DNA of 64,000 nt from Marinobacter subterrani (GTDB lineage: Bacteria > Pseudomonadota > Gammaproteobacteria > Pseudomonadales > Oleiphilaceae): assembly GCF_001045555.1 (NCBI RefSeq), contig NZ_LFBU01000001.1, positions 3,286,001 through 3,350,000 of the forward strand, in the 5' to 3' direction. Every line of letters begins with the position of its first letter. Position 1 is the stretch's first letter. The position numbers and the translations under genes are program-made. This document shows positions 33,373-42,709 of the stretch, piece by piece. The notes under the pieces were generated by a model. That model saw only the letters and a list, made by a program, of their open reading frames with translations, did no database searches and was not told where the DNA came from.

Positions 33373-34514
33373 CGGTTATTTTCCATTCCGGTGTACCAGG
33401 TCGCCGCCAGGTTGCGGGCGGCGAATCGTAGATTCTCTTCGGCGTGCGCCAGGGCCTCTGGCAACGTGGTGGCGCGGCGGACGATGCTGTGGACCGCCAC
33501 GATGCCCTGGTCAAACAGAGCCTCAGCGCCTTCGTTGACGGCGCCGGCGAGGGCCAGTACCGGAACGCCAGCCGCCTTCGCTCTGCGGCTGACACCCACC
33601 GGGGTCTTGCCCCGCATCGTCTGGCCATCCAGGCATCCTTCCCCGGTAATCACCAGATCAGCGCCTTCGAGGTGTCGGTCGAATTCCAGCGTCTCGAGCA
33701 CAATGTCGATACCCGGGCGCAATTCGGCATTGAAGAAGCCCAGGAAAGCCGCCCCCAGTCCACCGGCGGCGCCGGCGCCAGGGAGATCGACAATCCTTCT
33801 GCCAGTGGTGTTAAACGCCACCTCGGCAAACCGTTCCAGACAGCCGTCCAGATAACTCACCATCGCCGGGTCGGCGCCTTTCTGGGGCCCGAAGGTGGCG
33901 GACGCCCCGTGTTCGCCAATCAGCGGGTTATCCACGTCGCAGGCAACCCGGAACCGGACCTCGGCCAGTCTGGGGTCAAGCGCGTCAAGATCGATGCGCC
34001 GGAGATTGGCAAGGGCGGCGCCGCCAGGTGGCAGCTCCCGGTCATCGGCGTCAAGGAATCGGGCGCCCAGGGCCTGGAGCATGCCGGCCCCGGCATCGTT
34101 GGTGGCACTGCCACCGAGGGCAATGACAAACTGCCGGGCGCCCCGATCAAGCGCCTTGGTGATGAGTTCGCCGGTGCCCCGCGTGGTGGTCAGGGAGGCA
34201 TCCCGTGCCTGCGGGGGTATCAAACACAGCCCCGAGGCTGCCGCGCACTCGATGATGGCCGTGCGGCCATCCGCCAGCATGGCCCACCTGGCCTGGACCG
34301 GGTCTCCAAGTGGCCCGGTGGCGGTTTCACAGAACCATTCGCCAGCACGGGCGGAGACCAGGGCCTCGGCGGTCCCCTCTCCGCCATCACCTGCCGGCAG
34401 TTCCACCAGGTCGGCCAACGGCACAACCGCCCGAAAGCCTTCGGCGATGGCCCTGGCCGCTTGCCGGGCCGTGAGGCTTTCCTTGAATGAATCCGGGGCA
34501 ATCAGAATTTTCAT
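33369..34514 (-). CDS. Glycerate kinase (GarK/GlxK family)
   Basis: A 381-residue type-I glycerate kinase. It has MKILIAPDSFKESLTARQAARAIAEGF at the start, the LPAGDGGEGTAEAL motif, ALGGSATNDAGAGMLQALGA and ITGEGCLDGQTMRGKTPVGVSRRA. It makes 2-phosphoglycerate from D-glycerate, feeding lower glycolysis. The ATG at 34514 begins the conserved N-terminus; the upstream extension lies within the preceding gene. It pairs naturally with the adjacent hydroxyacid dehydrogenase. Confidence 0.92.
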   Translation of the reverse strand: MKILIAPDSFKESLTARQAARAIAEGFRAVVPLADLVELPAGDGGEGTAEALVSARAGEWFCETATGPLGDPVQARWAMLADGRTAIIECAAASGLCLIPPQARDASLTTTRGTGELITKALDRGARQFVIALGGSATNDAGAGMLQALGARFLDADDRELPPGGAALANLRRIDLDALDPRLAEVRFRVACDVDNPLIGEHGASATFGPQKGADPAMVSYLDGCLERFAEVAFNTTGRRIVDLPGAGAAGGLGAAFLGFFNAELRPGIDIVLETLEFDRHLEGADLVITGEGCLDGQTMRGKTPVGVSRRAKAAGVPVLALAGAVNEGAEALFDQGIVAVHSIVRRATTLPEALAHAEENLRFAARNLAATWYTGMENNR

Positions 34515-34524
34515 AGGAGGTCGC

Positions 34525-35505
34525 TCAGACGAGGTCACGACGCTTGGCATGAACCACCGTGCGCACCGGTTCATCCCCCAGAAAGGCCTCAATGCTGTCC
34601 ACGACCTGTTGCCAGAGGGACTGCATGGCCTCCTCACTGGCCCAGGCAACGTGCGGTGTCAGAATGACATTGGGGCGATCCAGGATGGTCAGCAGGGGGT
34701 TGTCATCCGCAGGCGGCTCTTGGGTCAGGACATCGAAGCCGGCACCGGCAATCAGTCCTTCGTCCAGGGCCGTCACCAGGTCCGCCTCGTTGACCAGACC
34801 ACCCCGGCCGGTATTGATGACCAGGGGCCTGCGCTTCATTTTTCGGAATTCCGGCAGGGCAATCAGGTCCCGGGTGGTGTCGGTCAGCGGGGCATGCAGG
34901 GTGATGATATCGGCCGTTTCCAGCACCTCATCGAACGGGGTATAAGACCCATCGCGGACCCGCTCGCCCTTGCGGCCGGCGTACAGGGGTATCATGCCGA
35001 ACGCTTCCGCCAGCTTGGCCACGCTCCGGCCCAGGGTACCGGCGCCGATTATGCCGATCCTCGAGCCGCGCAGGTCGCGGATCGGGTGGTTGAAGAAACA
35101 GAACTGGCCAGACGCCTGCCACTGGCCATCCATCACATCCTGACGGTAGCCAACCAGGGAGCGACGAAGCGCCAGGATCAGGGCCATGGTGTGTTCGGGC
35201 ACGGTGTTCACCGCATAGCCCCGGACATTGGAGACAGTGATGCCCAGCTCGGCACAGGCCGCGGTATCGATGACGTCGTAACCGGTGGCCGCCACGGTGA
35301 TGAACCTCAGATCCGGCAACTGTTCCAGGGTGGCACGCCGTAGCGGCACCTTGTTGGTAATGGCGACCTGGGCGCCCTGGAGCCGCTCGACCACCTGGTC
35401 TTCGGCGGTGGCGTCGTAGCATACCCAGTCGTGGTCGCCCCGGGGGCGGTTCAGGTTGACGCTGGGTCCGATGGTTTCGCGATCCAGAAATACAATGCGT
35501 GTCAT
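34525..35505 (-). CDS. D-2-hydroxyacid dehydrogenase (hydroxypyruvate reductase-like)
   Basis: A 326-residue D-isomer-specific NAD(P)-dependent dehydrogenase. The nucleotide-binding GIIGAGTLGRSVAKLAEAFG lies at about 150-170. The catalytic Arg is in LVINTGRGGLVNE, Glu in GAGFDVLTQEPP and His in ILTPHVAW. Next to glycerate kinase, the likely reaction is hydroxypyruvate to D-glycerate. The ATG at 35505 follows AAGGGA; the longer start lacks a family match. Confidence 0.88.
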   Translation of the reverse strand: MTRIVFLDRETIGPSVNLNRPRGDHDWVCYDATAEDQVVERLQGAQVAITNKVPLRRATLEQLPDLRFITVAATGYDVIDTAACAELGITVSNVRGYAVNTVPEHTMALILALRRSLVGYRQDVMDGQWQASGQFCFFNHPIRDLRGSRIGIIGAGTLGRSVAKLAEAFGMIPLYAGRKGERVRDGSYTPFDEVLETADIITLHAPLTDTTRDLIALPEFRKMKRRPLVINTGRGGLVNEADLVTALDEGLIAGAGFDVLTQEPPADDNPLLTILDRPNVILTPHVAWASEEAMQSLWQQVVDSIEAFLGDEPVRTVVHAKRRDLV

Positions 35506-35631
35506 GATCGTCGTCCCTTGAAACAAGGCCAGAGGCCTGGGAAAAAAGGCCGGAGGCGTGCTCCGGCCATAAAGGGATGGCCTGACCATCCTTCAGAGGA
35601 GTACCAAATCGTCAGACGTTGCGAGCCCGGC

Positions 35632-36384
35632 TCAGTGGATAAGGGAACCACCGTTCACATCAACTTCGGAGCCCGTCACATAGCTGGACAGCTCAGAGGC
35701 CAGGAACAGGCAGCACCCGGCGACTTCTTCGGCCTTGCCTGCGCGCCCCATGGGGATGCCCGCCATGACCTTGGCGTTCATCTCCTCGGTCATCTTGCCG
35801 GCGGTGATGTCGGTGGCAATAAAGCCGGGGCATACCGCGTTGGCCCGGATGTTGTCCGGCGCGAAATCCCGGGCCGTTGCCTTGGTCAGTCCCAGCACTC
35901 CGGCCTTGGCCGCCGAGTAATGGGGACCGCCGAACACGCCGCCACCGCGCTGGGCGGACACGGAGGAAATGTTTACGATGGAGCCGCTCTTGCGCGTCTG
36001 CATATGCGGGATAACCGCCTGGCTCATGTACAGGGTGCCCCGAAGGTTCACGTCCAGTACGGCATCGTAGTTCTCGGGCTCGATGTCCAGCAGGCGCACG
36101 GGCTGGGTGATGCCAGCGTTATTGACCAGGATGTCAATCTGCCCCCAGCGCTCAATCAGCGTGTGGATGGCGGTATGACAGGCGTCCCTGTCGGTCACGT
36201 TGCAGGCCAGGCCAACGTGCTGCTCGCCCAGGTCCCGGGCCGCCTCGTCCGCGGCTGTCTGGTCCAGATCGAGGATGGCAACGGTGGCGCCATGCTCGGC
36301 AAACAGCCTGGCAGTGGCCTTACCGAGACCGTTTTTGGAGGCTGCGCCGGTAATCACGGCAAACTTTCCGCTCAGAATACTCAT
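35632..36384 (-). CDS. Short-chain dehydrogenase/reductase of the transketolase island
   Basis: A 250-residue SDR of the 3-oxoacyl-reductase type. TGAASKNGLGKATARLFAE binds the cofactor, NNAGI follows, then the catalytic INISSVSAQRGGG with YSAAK, and the end SYVTGSEVDVNGGSLIH. Its place between the split transketolase and the hydroxyacid dehydrogenase suggests that it oxidises a sugar, polyol or hydroxyacid to a keto compound. The substrate is not known. There is a 126-bp gap to the next gene. Confidence 0.85.
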   Translation of the reverse strand: MSILSGKFAVITGAASKNGLGKATARLFAEHGATVAILDLDQTAADEAARDLGEQHVGLACNVTDRDACHTAIHTLIERWGQIDILVNNAGITQPVRLLDIEPENYDAVLDVNLRGTLYMSQAVIPHMQTRKSGSIVNISSVSAQRGGGVFGGPHYSAAKAGVLGLTKATARDFAPDNIRANAVCPGFIATDITAGKMTEEMNAKVMAGIPMGRAGKAEEVAGCCLFLASELSSYVTGSEVDVNGGSLIH

Positions 36385-36436
36385 AATGTCTTCACTCTTT
36401 TGTCGTTGTTAACGGGGTGGTTCGATCGCACGCTGA

Positions 36437-37474
36437 TCAGCCCAGCCAGGCCTTGGTCTGCCGGATGATCGCGTCGGTGGAAATGCCATACTGGTCATGC
36501 AGCACCGGCAGCGCGCCGGCATCCAGGAACTCGTCCGGCAGGGCAATCTGGCGGAACGCCGGGGTGACCGAATTGCGCAGCAGGGTGCTGGCCACCGCTT
36601 CCCCAAGGCCGCCAATCACCGTGTGGTTTTCCGCCGTGATCACCAGGCGACCCGGCTTGCGGCAATGCTCAAGAATCGTGTCCACATCCAGGGGCTTGAT
36701 GGTGGGTGTGTGCAGAATGCCCGCCTGGATGCCGTCTTTGGCCAGTTTGTCCGCCGCCTCCAGGGTGCGCATGGTCATGAACCCGGAGGAGATGAACAGT
36801 ACGTCGGCGCCATCGCGCAGCAACTTGGCCTTGCCCAGTTCGAATGTGTAGTTCTCGATCTCCTGCAACACCGACGGCACCTTGCCACGGAGCAGACGCA
36901 TGTAGACTGGTCCCCTGTGATCGGCGATGGCCTCCACTGCCTGCTCGGTGTCCAGGGCGTCGCATGGGTCGACAATGGTCATGTTGGGCAGGCCCCGGAA
37001 GATCGCCAGGTCTTCTGTCGCCTGGTGGCTCGGCCCATAACCCGTGGTAAGGCCAGGCAGGGCGCAGCAAATCTTGACGTTGAGGTTGTCCTCGGCAATG
37101 GCCATGGCAATAAAGTCGTAGGCACGGCGAGAGGCGAACACGGCGTAGGTGGTGGCAAAGGGTGTGAAACCTTCTTTTGCCAGCCCGGCTGCAGCCGATA
37201 CGAACACCTGTTCGGCCATGCCCATCTGGTAGAAGCGGTCCGGGTAGGCCTCGGCGAACACATGCAAATCCGTATACTTGGCCAGGTCGGCAGAGAGGCC
37301 CACGATGTCTTCGCGTTCTTTGGCCAGCTCCACTAGCTTGTGACCAAAAGGCGCGGACACCGTTGGCATGCCCTCGGCAGACAACGAGGCGATCATCGCC
37401 GAAGTCAACTGGCGCTCACTGGCGTCTACCGGCTTGCGGGGTATCCACTTGGATTGACGGCGGCTCATACTCAT
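36437..37474 (-). CDS. Split transketolase, C-terminal subunit
   Basis: A 345-residue protein with the pyrimidine-binding and C-terminal domains of transketolase. Motifs: GLSADLAKYTDLHVFAEAYPDRFYQMGMAEQ with the catalytic Glu, FASRRAYDFIAMAIAEDN, TTGYGPSHQATEDLAIFRG, and VITAENHTVIGGLGEAVAS. It overlaps the stop of the N-terminal subunit gene by 4 bp, so the two are made together. Two-gene transketolases occur in several sugar pathways, including apulose-4-phosphate and sulfoquinovose degradation. Confidence 0.9.
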   Translation of the reverse strand: MSMSRRQSKWIPRKPVDASERQLTSAMIASLSAEGMPTVSAPFGHKLVELAKEREDIVGLSADLAKYTDLHVFAEAYPDRFYQMGMAEQVFVSAAAGLAKEGFTPFATTYAVFASRRAYDFIAMAIAEDNLNVKICCALPGLTTGYGPSHQATEDLAIFRGLPNMTIVDPCDALDTEQAVEAIADHRGPVYMRLLRGKVPSVLQEIENYTFELGKAKLLRDGADVLFISSGFMTMRTLEAADKLAKDGIQAGILHTPTIKPLDVDTILEHCRKPGRLVITAENHTVIGGLGEAVASTLLRNSVTPAFRQIALPDEFLDAGALPVLHDQYGISTDAIIRQTKAWLG

Positions 37475-38319
37475 GACGGTTTTCCCTCCTCAAGCACACT
37501 CAGGGCCAGATCCCACTCTTCCTCGTCAACGCGAACGAAGTGGGTAATTTCACGCGCCTCCAGGAACGGAACGCCCTTGCACATTTTGGTATCGCAGATA
37601 ATGGCCCGTGGTTTGGCGCCGTCGTAATGGCGGGCCTTGTCGAACGCTTTGACGAGCGCTTCGATGTCGTTGCCGTCGACCCGCTGGGTGTACCAGCCAA
37701 AAGCCTCGAACTTGCCATCAATGGGTTCGGAGCTCAGTGTTTCGGTGGATTTGCCATCGGCCTGCTGGTTGTTGAAATCCACCAGGCAGATCAGATTGTC
37801 CAGCTTATGGTGGGCGGCAGACATGGCCGCTTCCCAGGTTGAGCCTTCGTTCAGTTCACCATCGGACATCAGGTTGTAAACAAACGAGGCAGACCGCTTG
37901 CGCTTCAGGCCCAGGGCCATACCCACGCCAATACCCAGCCCGTGGCCGAGGGAACCACCGGTGATTTCCATACCGGGTGTGTAGGAAGCCATGCCGGACA
38001 TGGGCAGGCGACTGTCGTCGGTGCCATAGGTTTCAAGCTCATACTCAGGCAGAATCCCGGCTTCCAGCAGCGCGGCGTAAAGGGCAATTGCGTAGTGGCC
38101 GATGGACAACAGGAAGCGGTCACGACCTTCCCACTCCGGGTCTTCCGGATGGAACGTCATGGCATGGAAATAGGAGACAGCCAGCACATCGGAGACACCG
38201 AGCGCCTGACCGACATACCCCTGCTTCTGAACGGCGCCCATAAGCAGGGATTTGTGACGAATATTCCAGGCCCGCTGGGCGAGGCTCGGTTGGGCGCCAT
38301 GGGTTAAGTTGGTAGTCAT
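37471..38319 (-). CDS. Split transketolase, N-terminal (TPP-binding) subunit
   Basis: A 282-residue thiamine-diphosphate-binding domain. The TPP motif is LMSDGELNEGSTWEAAMSAAHHKLDNLICLVDFNN, preceded by GSLGHGLGIGVGMALGLK. The ATG at 38319 is used, since the upstream extension is charged and unlike the family. It is the first gene of the minus-strand island operon; a shared motif with the TRAP promoter lies 100 bp upstream. Confidence 0.9.
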   Translation of the reverse strand: MTTNLTHGAQPSLAQRAWNIRHKSLLMGAVQKQGYVGQALGVSDVLAVSYFHAMTFHPEDPEWEGRDRFLLSIGHYAIALYAALLEAGILPEYELETYGTDDSRLPMSGMASYTPGMEITGGSLGHGLGIGVGMALGLKRKRSASFVYNLMSDGELNEGSTWEAAMSAAHHKLDNLICLVDFNNQQADGKSTETLSSEPIDGKFEAFGWYTQRVDGNDIEALVKAFDKARHYDGAKPRAIICDTKMCKGVPFLEAREITHFVRVDEEEWDLALSVLEEGKPS

Positions 38320-38418
38320 GGTGATATCTCTTGTTTTGCTCGAGGTATTTTTCAGGTCGTATTCTTGGTCGTTGTCGTTATCCATTCTCTTCTCTGTGTC
38401 TTTTTATTCAATCAGCTG

Positions 38419-38451
38419 GTCTTAAGCGTCTGTTAACCTATACTTAACAAA
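38419..38451. promoter_or_regulatory. Candidate LysR operator at the transketolase/LysR divergent promoter
   Basis: GTCTTAA, 17 bp, CTTAACAAA. The same two blocks with the same 17-bp spacing occur upstream of the TRAP gene dctP (42501-42533). Inside the site is a 17-bp inverted repeat GTTAA-N7-TTAAC (38432-38448), a LysR-type architecture. The site sits between the divergent split-transketolase and LysR genes. Confidence 0.65.
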
Positions 38452-38518
38452 TGATCGCCACCTGGGATGGCGACCAGGACCATTCAACACAACAACGACG
38501 AACGAGGTTGGTGACGTT

Positions 38519-39505
38519 ATGTCCCGGGATCCCAGCCTGAATGGCATGATCTATTTTGAGGCGGTGGCACGGCACGGACGTGTTGCCAGGGCGGCCGACG
38601 ACCTCAAGGTGTCGCCTTCGGCCGTCAGTCAGCAAATCAAACTGCTGGAGGAAATGCTTGGAGTAAGCCTGTTTCGCCGGGATAAACGCCAGCTAAGTCT
38701 GACCCTGGAAGGGGAGCAGTTGTTTATGGCTGTCACCTCCGCCTTTGGGCTATTGCGTGATGCCCGGCAGACCGTTTCCCGGCAACGAGACAGTCACCAG
38801 CTCATCGTTCGAATCATGCCGAGTTTTGCCGTTCGATGGCTGGGGCCCAGACTGGCGGGGTTTATATCGCAGAATCCGGAGTGGGACCTGAGAATCGATG
38901 CCAGTCCTGACCCATCCAACTTTGAACGGGAAGTCGTCGACTTCGATATCCGCTACAGTCCAACCCCCTGGGATGGGCTGCACTGCGAGGTGGTGTTGTC
39001 TGACTATGTGTTGCCCCTGTGCAGCCCGTCTTACCGCTTGAAACTACGCGAGGAACACGGGCCGGATGACCGGGAGATGCTGCAGAACGCACGGCTGATC
39101 GATAGCGTAAAAGCGGTCATTCAGTGGGATAACTGGCTGGCGGGTCACCGAATCGTCCGCTCCTTCAAGTCTGCCGCGCTGCGATTCGACCGGTCATCGA
39201 TGGCCCTGCAACAGGCGGTTAATGATGTCGGCGTGGTGCTGGAATCAACCACGCTGGCCACACAGGAGTTACTGGATGGCTCTCTGGTCCCCCTCGTACC
39301 CGAACTGGGCGCGGTGAATTTTCCGGCCTACTGGATTGTCAGCCCGAGCCGTCACCGAAGCCGCAAGCTGGTTCAGGTTTTCAGGAACTGGATCATTGAG
39401 GAGGCGGAGGAGCATGAGAAGACGATCTCGGCGTTTCTGCAAAGCCATGACATCGCGGTCAACAACATCCCGGATGCCTTCAACAATATCTCGTTTCAGA
39501 AATAG
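38519..39505 (+). CDS. LysR-family regulator (GcvA-like) of the island
   Basis: A 328-residue LysR-type regulator. The N-terminal helix-turn-helix is clear (residues about 8-66: MIYFEAVARHGRVARAADDLKVSPSAVSQQIKLLEEMLGVSLF). The effector domain follows, with a GcvA-like pattern (SFAVRWLGPRLAGFISQNPEWDLRIDAS). It is divergent from the split transketolase operon. The shared motif at this promoter and at the TRAP promoter suggests it regulates both; the effector is probably the imported compound or a pathway intermediate. Confidence 0.88.
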   Translation: MSRDPSLNGMIYFEAVARHGRVARAADDLKVSPSAVSQQIKLLEEMLGVSLFRRDKRQLSLTLEGEQLFMAVTSAFGLLRDARQTVSRQRDSHQLIVRIMPSFAVRWLGPRLAGFISQNPEWDLRIDASPDPSNFEREVVDFDIRYSPTPWDGLHCEVVLSDYVLPLCSPSYRLKLREEHGPDDREMLQNARLIDSVKAVIQWDNWLAGHRIVRSFKSAALRFDRSSMALQQAVNDVGVVLESTTLATQELLDGSLVPLVPELGAVNFPAYWIVSPSRHRSRKLVQVFRNWIIEEAEEHEKTISAFLQSHDIAVNNIPDAFNNISFQK

Positions 39506-39541
39506 AACCACACCGCCGATAGCGGCGTGGTTCTGGCCAGG

Positions 39542-40798
39542 TCAGTAAATCGTTAACGCGGGTACGTAGCTGATCAGGGCAAGGATCGCAATCGCCAGCA
39601 GATAAAACGGAACCAGTTCCTTCACGACACTGCCAACGGATGCCTTGGCTATTGTCGAAGATATATACAGCGTTGTCCCAACTGGGGGCGTATACAGGCC
39701 GATCGCCAGGTTGACCACCATGATCAGTCCAAGCTGAACGGGGTCAAGCCCGATGGCGGCGGCGATTCCGGTAAACAGCGGCCCGAGAAGCAGCACCGCC
39801 GCTGGTAAATCCAGGAACGTACCCACCAACAGCATGATCACATTCATGGCCAGAATGACCTGCCACGGCTCAGAAAGCGACCCGGTCACCCAGGCGGCCA
39901 GTTCCTGGGGGACCTGCTCCAGCGTCAGAATCCACTGAATAATGGAGGACGCCATGATGATCACCATAACCGCCCCGGTCATCACGCCGGTCTCCAGAAT
40001 GGCCCGCAAGATTCCCTTCCAGTTCATATCCCGATAGATAACCGAGCCGACCAGCAGGGCATAGGCAACCGCCATCACGCTCACCTCGGTGGGCGTCGCA
40101 ATGCCGAAGCGCAACGTACCGATCACGAAGATTGGCATCAGCAAAGCCGGAAAGGCATGCTTCAGCTCCGACTTCCACTTCGTCCAGCCACCCACGACCT
40201 CAGATGGCGGAAAGCCTCTCCGTACGGCGGCGAACCAAGTCAGTGCCAGCATACCGACGCCCAGCAGGACGCCCGGGAGTATACCGGCCACAAACAGATC
40301 AATGATGGAGGTATTGGACACCAGACCATACAGAATCAGAGGTATCGACGGTGGAATCAGCACCGACACGGTGGACGACGAGGCGTTCACCGCCGCTGCG
40401 AAACCCGCCGGATAACCTTCCTTTTTCTGTACCGGAATCAATGCATTGCCCAGGGCCGAGGCATCCGCAACGGCGGAGCCCGACACCCCGCCAAACATCA
40501 CGGACCCCACCACGCTTACATGGCACATACCACCACGGAAACGCCCGACCAGCAGCTTGGCAAAATCCACCAGATGCTCACCGAAACGCCCGGACATCAT
40601 CAGGCTGCCGGCGAGAATAAAGAACGGGATCGCCAGCATCGGGAAGCTCTGGGTGGGGGTATACAGCCGTTGTGCGAGAACCGCAAGCGACTGGCCCTCG
40701 AACATCAGGGCGATACCCGACGCACCGATCATCGCGAATGCAACTGGCACTGACACCAGAAGCAGAACAGGAAAAACCCAAATCAGTAAAGTCGCCAT
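39542..40798 (-). CDS. dctM: TRAP transporter large permease
   Basis: A 418-residue DctM-type permease with about 12 membrane segments. Typical stretches are SGRFGEHLVDFAKLLVGRFRGGMCHVSVVGSVMFGGVSGSAVADASALGNALIP, PSIPLILYGLVSN and LDPVQLGLIMVVNLAIGLYTPPVGTTLY. It moves an organic acid or sugar acid with sodium ions. It ends 37 bp from the convergent LysR gene. It is last in the dctPQM order. Confidence 0.93.
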   Translation of the reverse strand: MATLLIWVFPVLLLVSVPVAFAMIGASGIALMFEGQSLAVLAQRLYTPTQSFPMLAIPFFILAGSLMMSGRFGEHLVDFAKLLVGRFRGGMCHVSVVGSVMFGGVSGSAVADASALGNALIPVQKKEGYPAGFAAAVNASSSTVSVLIPPSIPLILYGLVSNTSIIDLFVAGILPGVLLGVGMLALTWFAAVRRGFPPSEVVGGWTKWKSELKHAFPALLMPIFVIGTLRFGIATPTEVSVMAVAYALLVGSVIYRDMNWKGILRAILETGVMTGAVMVIIMASSIIQWILTLEQVPQELAAWVTGSLSEPWQVILAMNVIMLLVGTFLDLPAAVLLLGPLFTGIAAAIGLDPVQLGLIMVVNLAIGLYTPPVGTTLYISSTIAKASVGSVVKELVPFYLLAIAILALISYVPALTIY

Positions 40799-40814
40799 AG
40801 TTTATTCCCCCGCC

Positions 40815-41405
40815 TCAGCTGTAATTCTTTGCTGTAGGGTCTTGGGCCAATGCCCGGTTGCCGATGAGGTACTCGATGGCTGAAAGAAGGCCGATCAGCG
40901 CAATCAATGAAAACGCGTACACCAGACTTGAATAGCCATAGATCTGAGGAATGCCGGTTTCAGCGAGCCTGCTGTACTGAGACGCTTTGATGATCGGCAT
41001 GGAGTAGTAAACCACTCCGACCGACACGGCGCTCACGAACAGGTTGACCGTACCCGCCAGAACTCGCGAAAAGCTCTCCGACAGCAGCCCCGGAATCAGG
41101 TCCACCGTGATATGACGCCCTTGCGCAGACGCCATCACCATGCCGCCGGCCACGGTCCAGGGAAACAGGATCGCCGGGATCTCATAAGCCCAGGTTAGGC
41201 CGCCCCCGAAGAAATATCGGAGCACCACGTTCAGCAGGATGGCGACAAACATCGTCACCAGCGTGGTGACAACAACAGCCGCCCCGGACAGGTACATCAT
41301 CCGAACCAGGCGATCAGACAGCCCCTTCACGAAGCCAGAGCAATGGTGCTCTGGCTTCTCCTGTTTTGGCAGGTTCACGGTAGACACCTCAAACGCAGTC
41401 ATCAC
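40815..41405 (-). CDS. dctQ: TRAP transporter small permease
   Basis: A 196-residue DctQ-type subunit with four membrane helices; FPWTVAGGMVMASAQGRHITVDLIPGLL is characteristic. It overlaps dctP by 4 bp and lies 16 bp before dctM. It bridges the binding protein and the large permease. The N-terminal 30 residues are soluble and charged, slightly longer than usual. Confidence 0.9.
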   Translation of the reverse strand: MMTAFEVSTVNLPKQEKPEHHCSGFVKGLSDRLVRMMYLSGAAVVVTTLVTMFVAILLNVVLRYFFGGGLTWAYEIPAILFPWTVAGGMVMASAQGRHITVDLIPGLLSESFSRVLAGTVNLFVSAVSVGVVYYSMPIIKASQYSRLAETGIPQIYGYSSLVYAFSLIALIGLLSAIEYLIGNRALAQDPTAKNYS

Positions 41406-42373
41406 TGATCCGCCGCTTTTCTCAGATCAGCAATAAACGATCCGAATTCCTGTTCATACTTCTCATACACCGGCGCCACGGCGTCGACATAGGCAGCGTG
41501 ATCAACCTCGGCGAACTTGCCACCCTCGTTCTTGATGGTCGCCTTCAGGTTCTCGTTCAGAATATAGTTCCGACCCCGTTGATACCAGCCGGCATGCTTA
41601 GCCGCCTTGGTGATACAGACTTGAGTCTCGTCCGGCAAGGAATTCCACCACCCAAGGCCAGCGACCACGGGTGTGCTCTGATACTGATGCCCCGTCAACG
41701 AAATGTAGGGGGTGATTTCATGCAGATTGGCGGAGTAGATATTGGTTAGCGGATTCTCCTGACCATCGAAGGTGCCACTCTGCAGCGCCGTTGGCAGCTC
41801 ACTCCAGGCCAGCGGTGCCGGGTTGGCGCCCAGTGCCTTGAAGATATCGATCGCGACCTGATCCGGTGGGGTCCGGATTTTCATGCCTTCCAGGTCGGCG
41901 GGGGTCTTCACGAACTTGCTGACGTGAGTTACGTGGCGAAAGCCGTTATCCCAGAACGTCACAATCTTGAGTCCGGACTCCTGTGCGAGTTTGTCTAGTT
42001 TGTCGCCGATAGGTCCGTCCAGAACCCGCCATACCTCCATCTCGTTATCAAACAGGAAAGGCAGCCCCAGCATGCCCACCTCAGGCACAATCTGGGCAAG
42101 GGTTCCCTGGGAGTTGGCGGTCATCTGAATAATTCCGGCCGTGGCGGATGTCAGCATTTCAGCGTCGTCACCCATGGTGGCGGACGGTGCAACCCTCACG
42201 TTCATATCCGGAGCGCAGGACGGCACGATCGCGGCGAACACTTCAGCGGCCTCGTAACGGGGATTTCCGGGATTAGCGCCGTGAGCAAAAATGAGCTGCT
42301 CAGCCTGGACACTAGTGCCGACGCAGGCTGCGAGGATGGAAGCGGTGATAAGTTTTTTGCTAAGAAACGTCAT
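41402..42373 (-). CDS. dctP: TRAP transporter substrate-binding protein
   Basis: A 323-residue periplasmic binding protein with a signal peptide ending near SVQAEQ. DctP-family landmarks are FWDNGFRHVTHVSKFVKTPADLEGMKIRTPP (with the ligand-carboxylate-binding Arg), LPTALQSGTFDGQENPLTNIYS and FAEVDHAAYVDAVAPVYEKYE. The ligand is probably a small carboxylate (sugar acid, hydroxyacid) but cannot be read from the sequence. The motif at 42501-42533 lies 128 bp upstream. Confidence 0.92.
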   Translation of the reverse strand: MTFLSKKLITASILAACVGTSVQAEQLIFAHGANPGNPRYEAAEVFAAIVPSCAPDMNVRVAPSATMGDDAEMLTSATAGIIQMTANSQGTLAQIVPEVGMLGLPFLFDNEMEVWRVLDGPIGDKLDKLAQESGLKIVTFWDNGFRHVTHVSKFVKTPADLEGMKIRTPPDQVAIDIFKALGANPAPLAWSELPTALQSGTFDGQENPLTNIYSANLHEITPYISLTGHQYQSTPVVAGLGWWNSLPDETQVCITKAAKHAGWYQRGRNYILNENLKATIKNEGGKFAEVDHAAYVDAVAPVYEKYEQEFGSFIADLRKAADQ

Positions 42374-42500
42374 GGTGATCTCCTGAGAGCGATTGGATTT
42401 GTTGTCTTCTCAAGTTCATAAACACCGTTGTCAGCTCGATGCTGATACGGCGTTGTGGAAATCCATACTTGACTTTACCCGGGCTGTTTTCAATGAGGTA

Positions 42501-42533
42501 GTCTTAACGAAAAGGTAAGCAGAGCTTAACAAA
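42501..42533. promoter_or_regulatory. Candidate LysR operator at the TRAP promoter
   Basis: GTCTTAA, 17 bp, CTTAACAAA, matching the site at 38419-38451 in both blocks and spacing. GGTAAG at the centre forms further half-sites. The rest of 42374-42709 holds no gene apart from the glmS terminator. Confidence 0.65.
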
Positions 42534-42611
42534 CCGGATTTTTCGGCTGGGGACGGCCGTTTCCAGCCCGTTGGCTGGTCATGACGGTTGGGAATATCGG
42601 ACATGGTTAAG

Positions 42612-42645
42612 ATAAACGCCCCCTGGATGGCCTCCAGGGGGCGTT
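42612..42645 (-). terminator. Rho-independent terminator of glmS
   Basis: A 13-bp perfect stem (AACGCCCCCTGGA/TCCAGGGGGCGTT) with a 5-nt loop, followed on the minus strand by TTATCTT. It lies about 65 bp beyond the glmS stop. Confidence 0.85.
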
Positions 42646-42709
42646 CTATTTCAGGGTAGACTTTGCTGTTTGCACAGAAACGTTATTTTTGTCTCCGGAA
42701 GAATATCGA

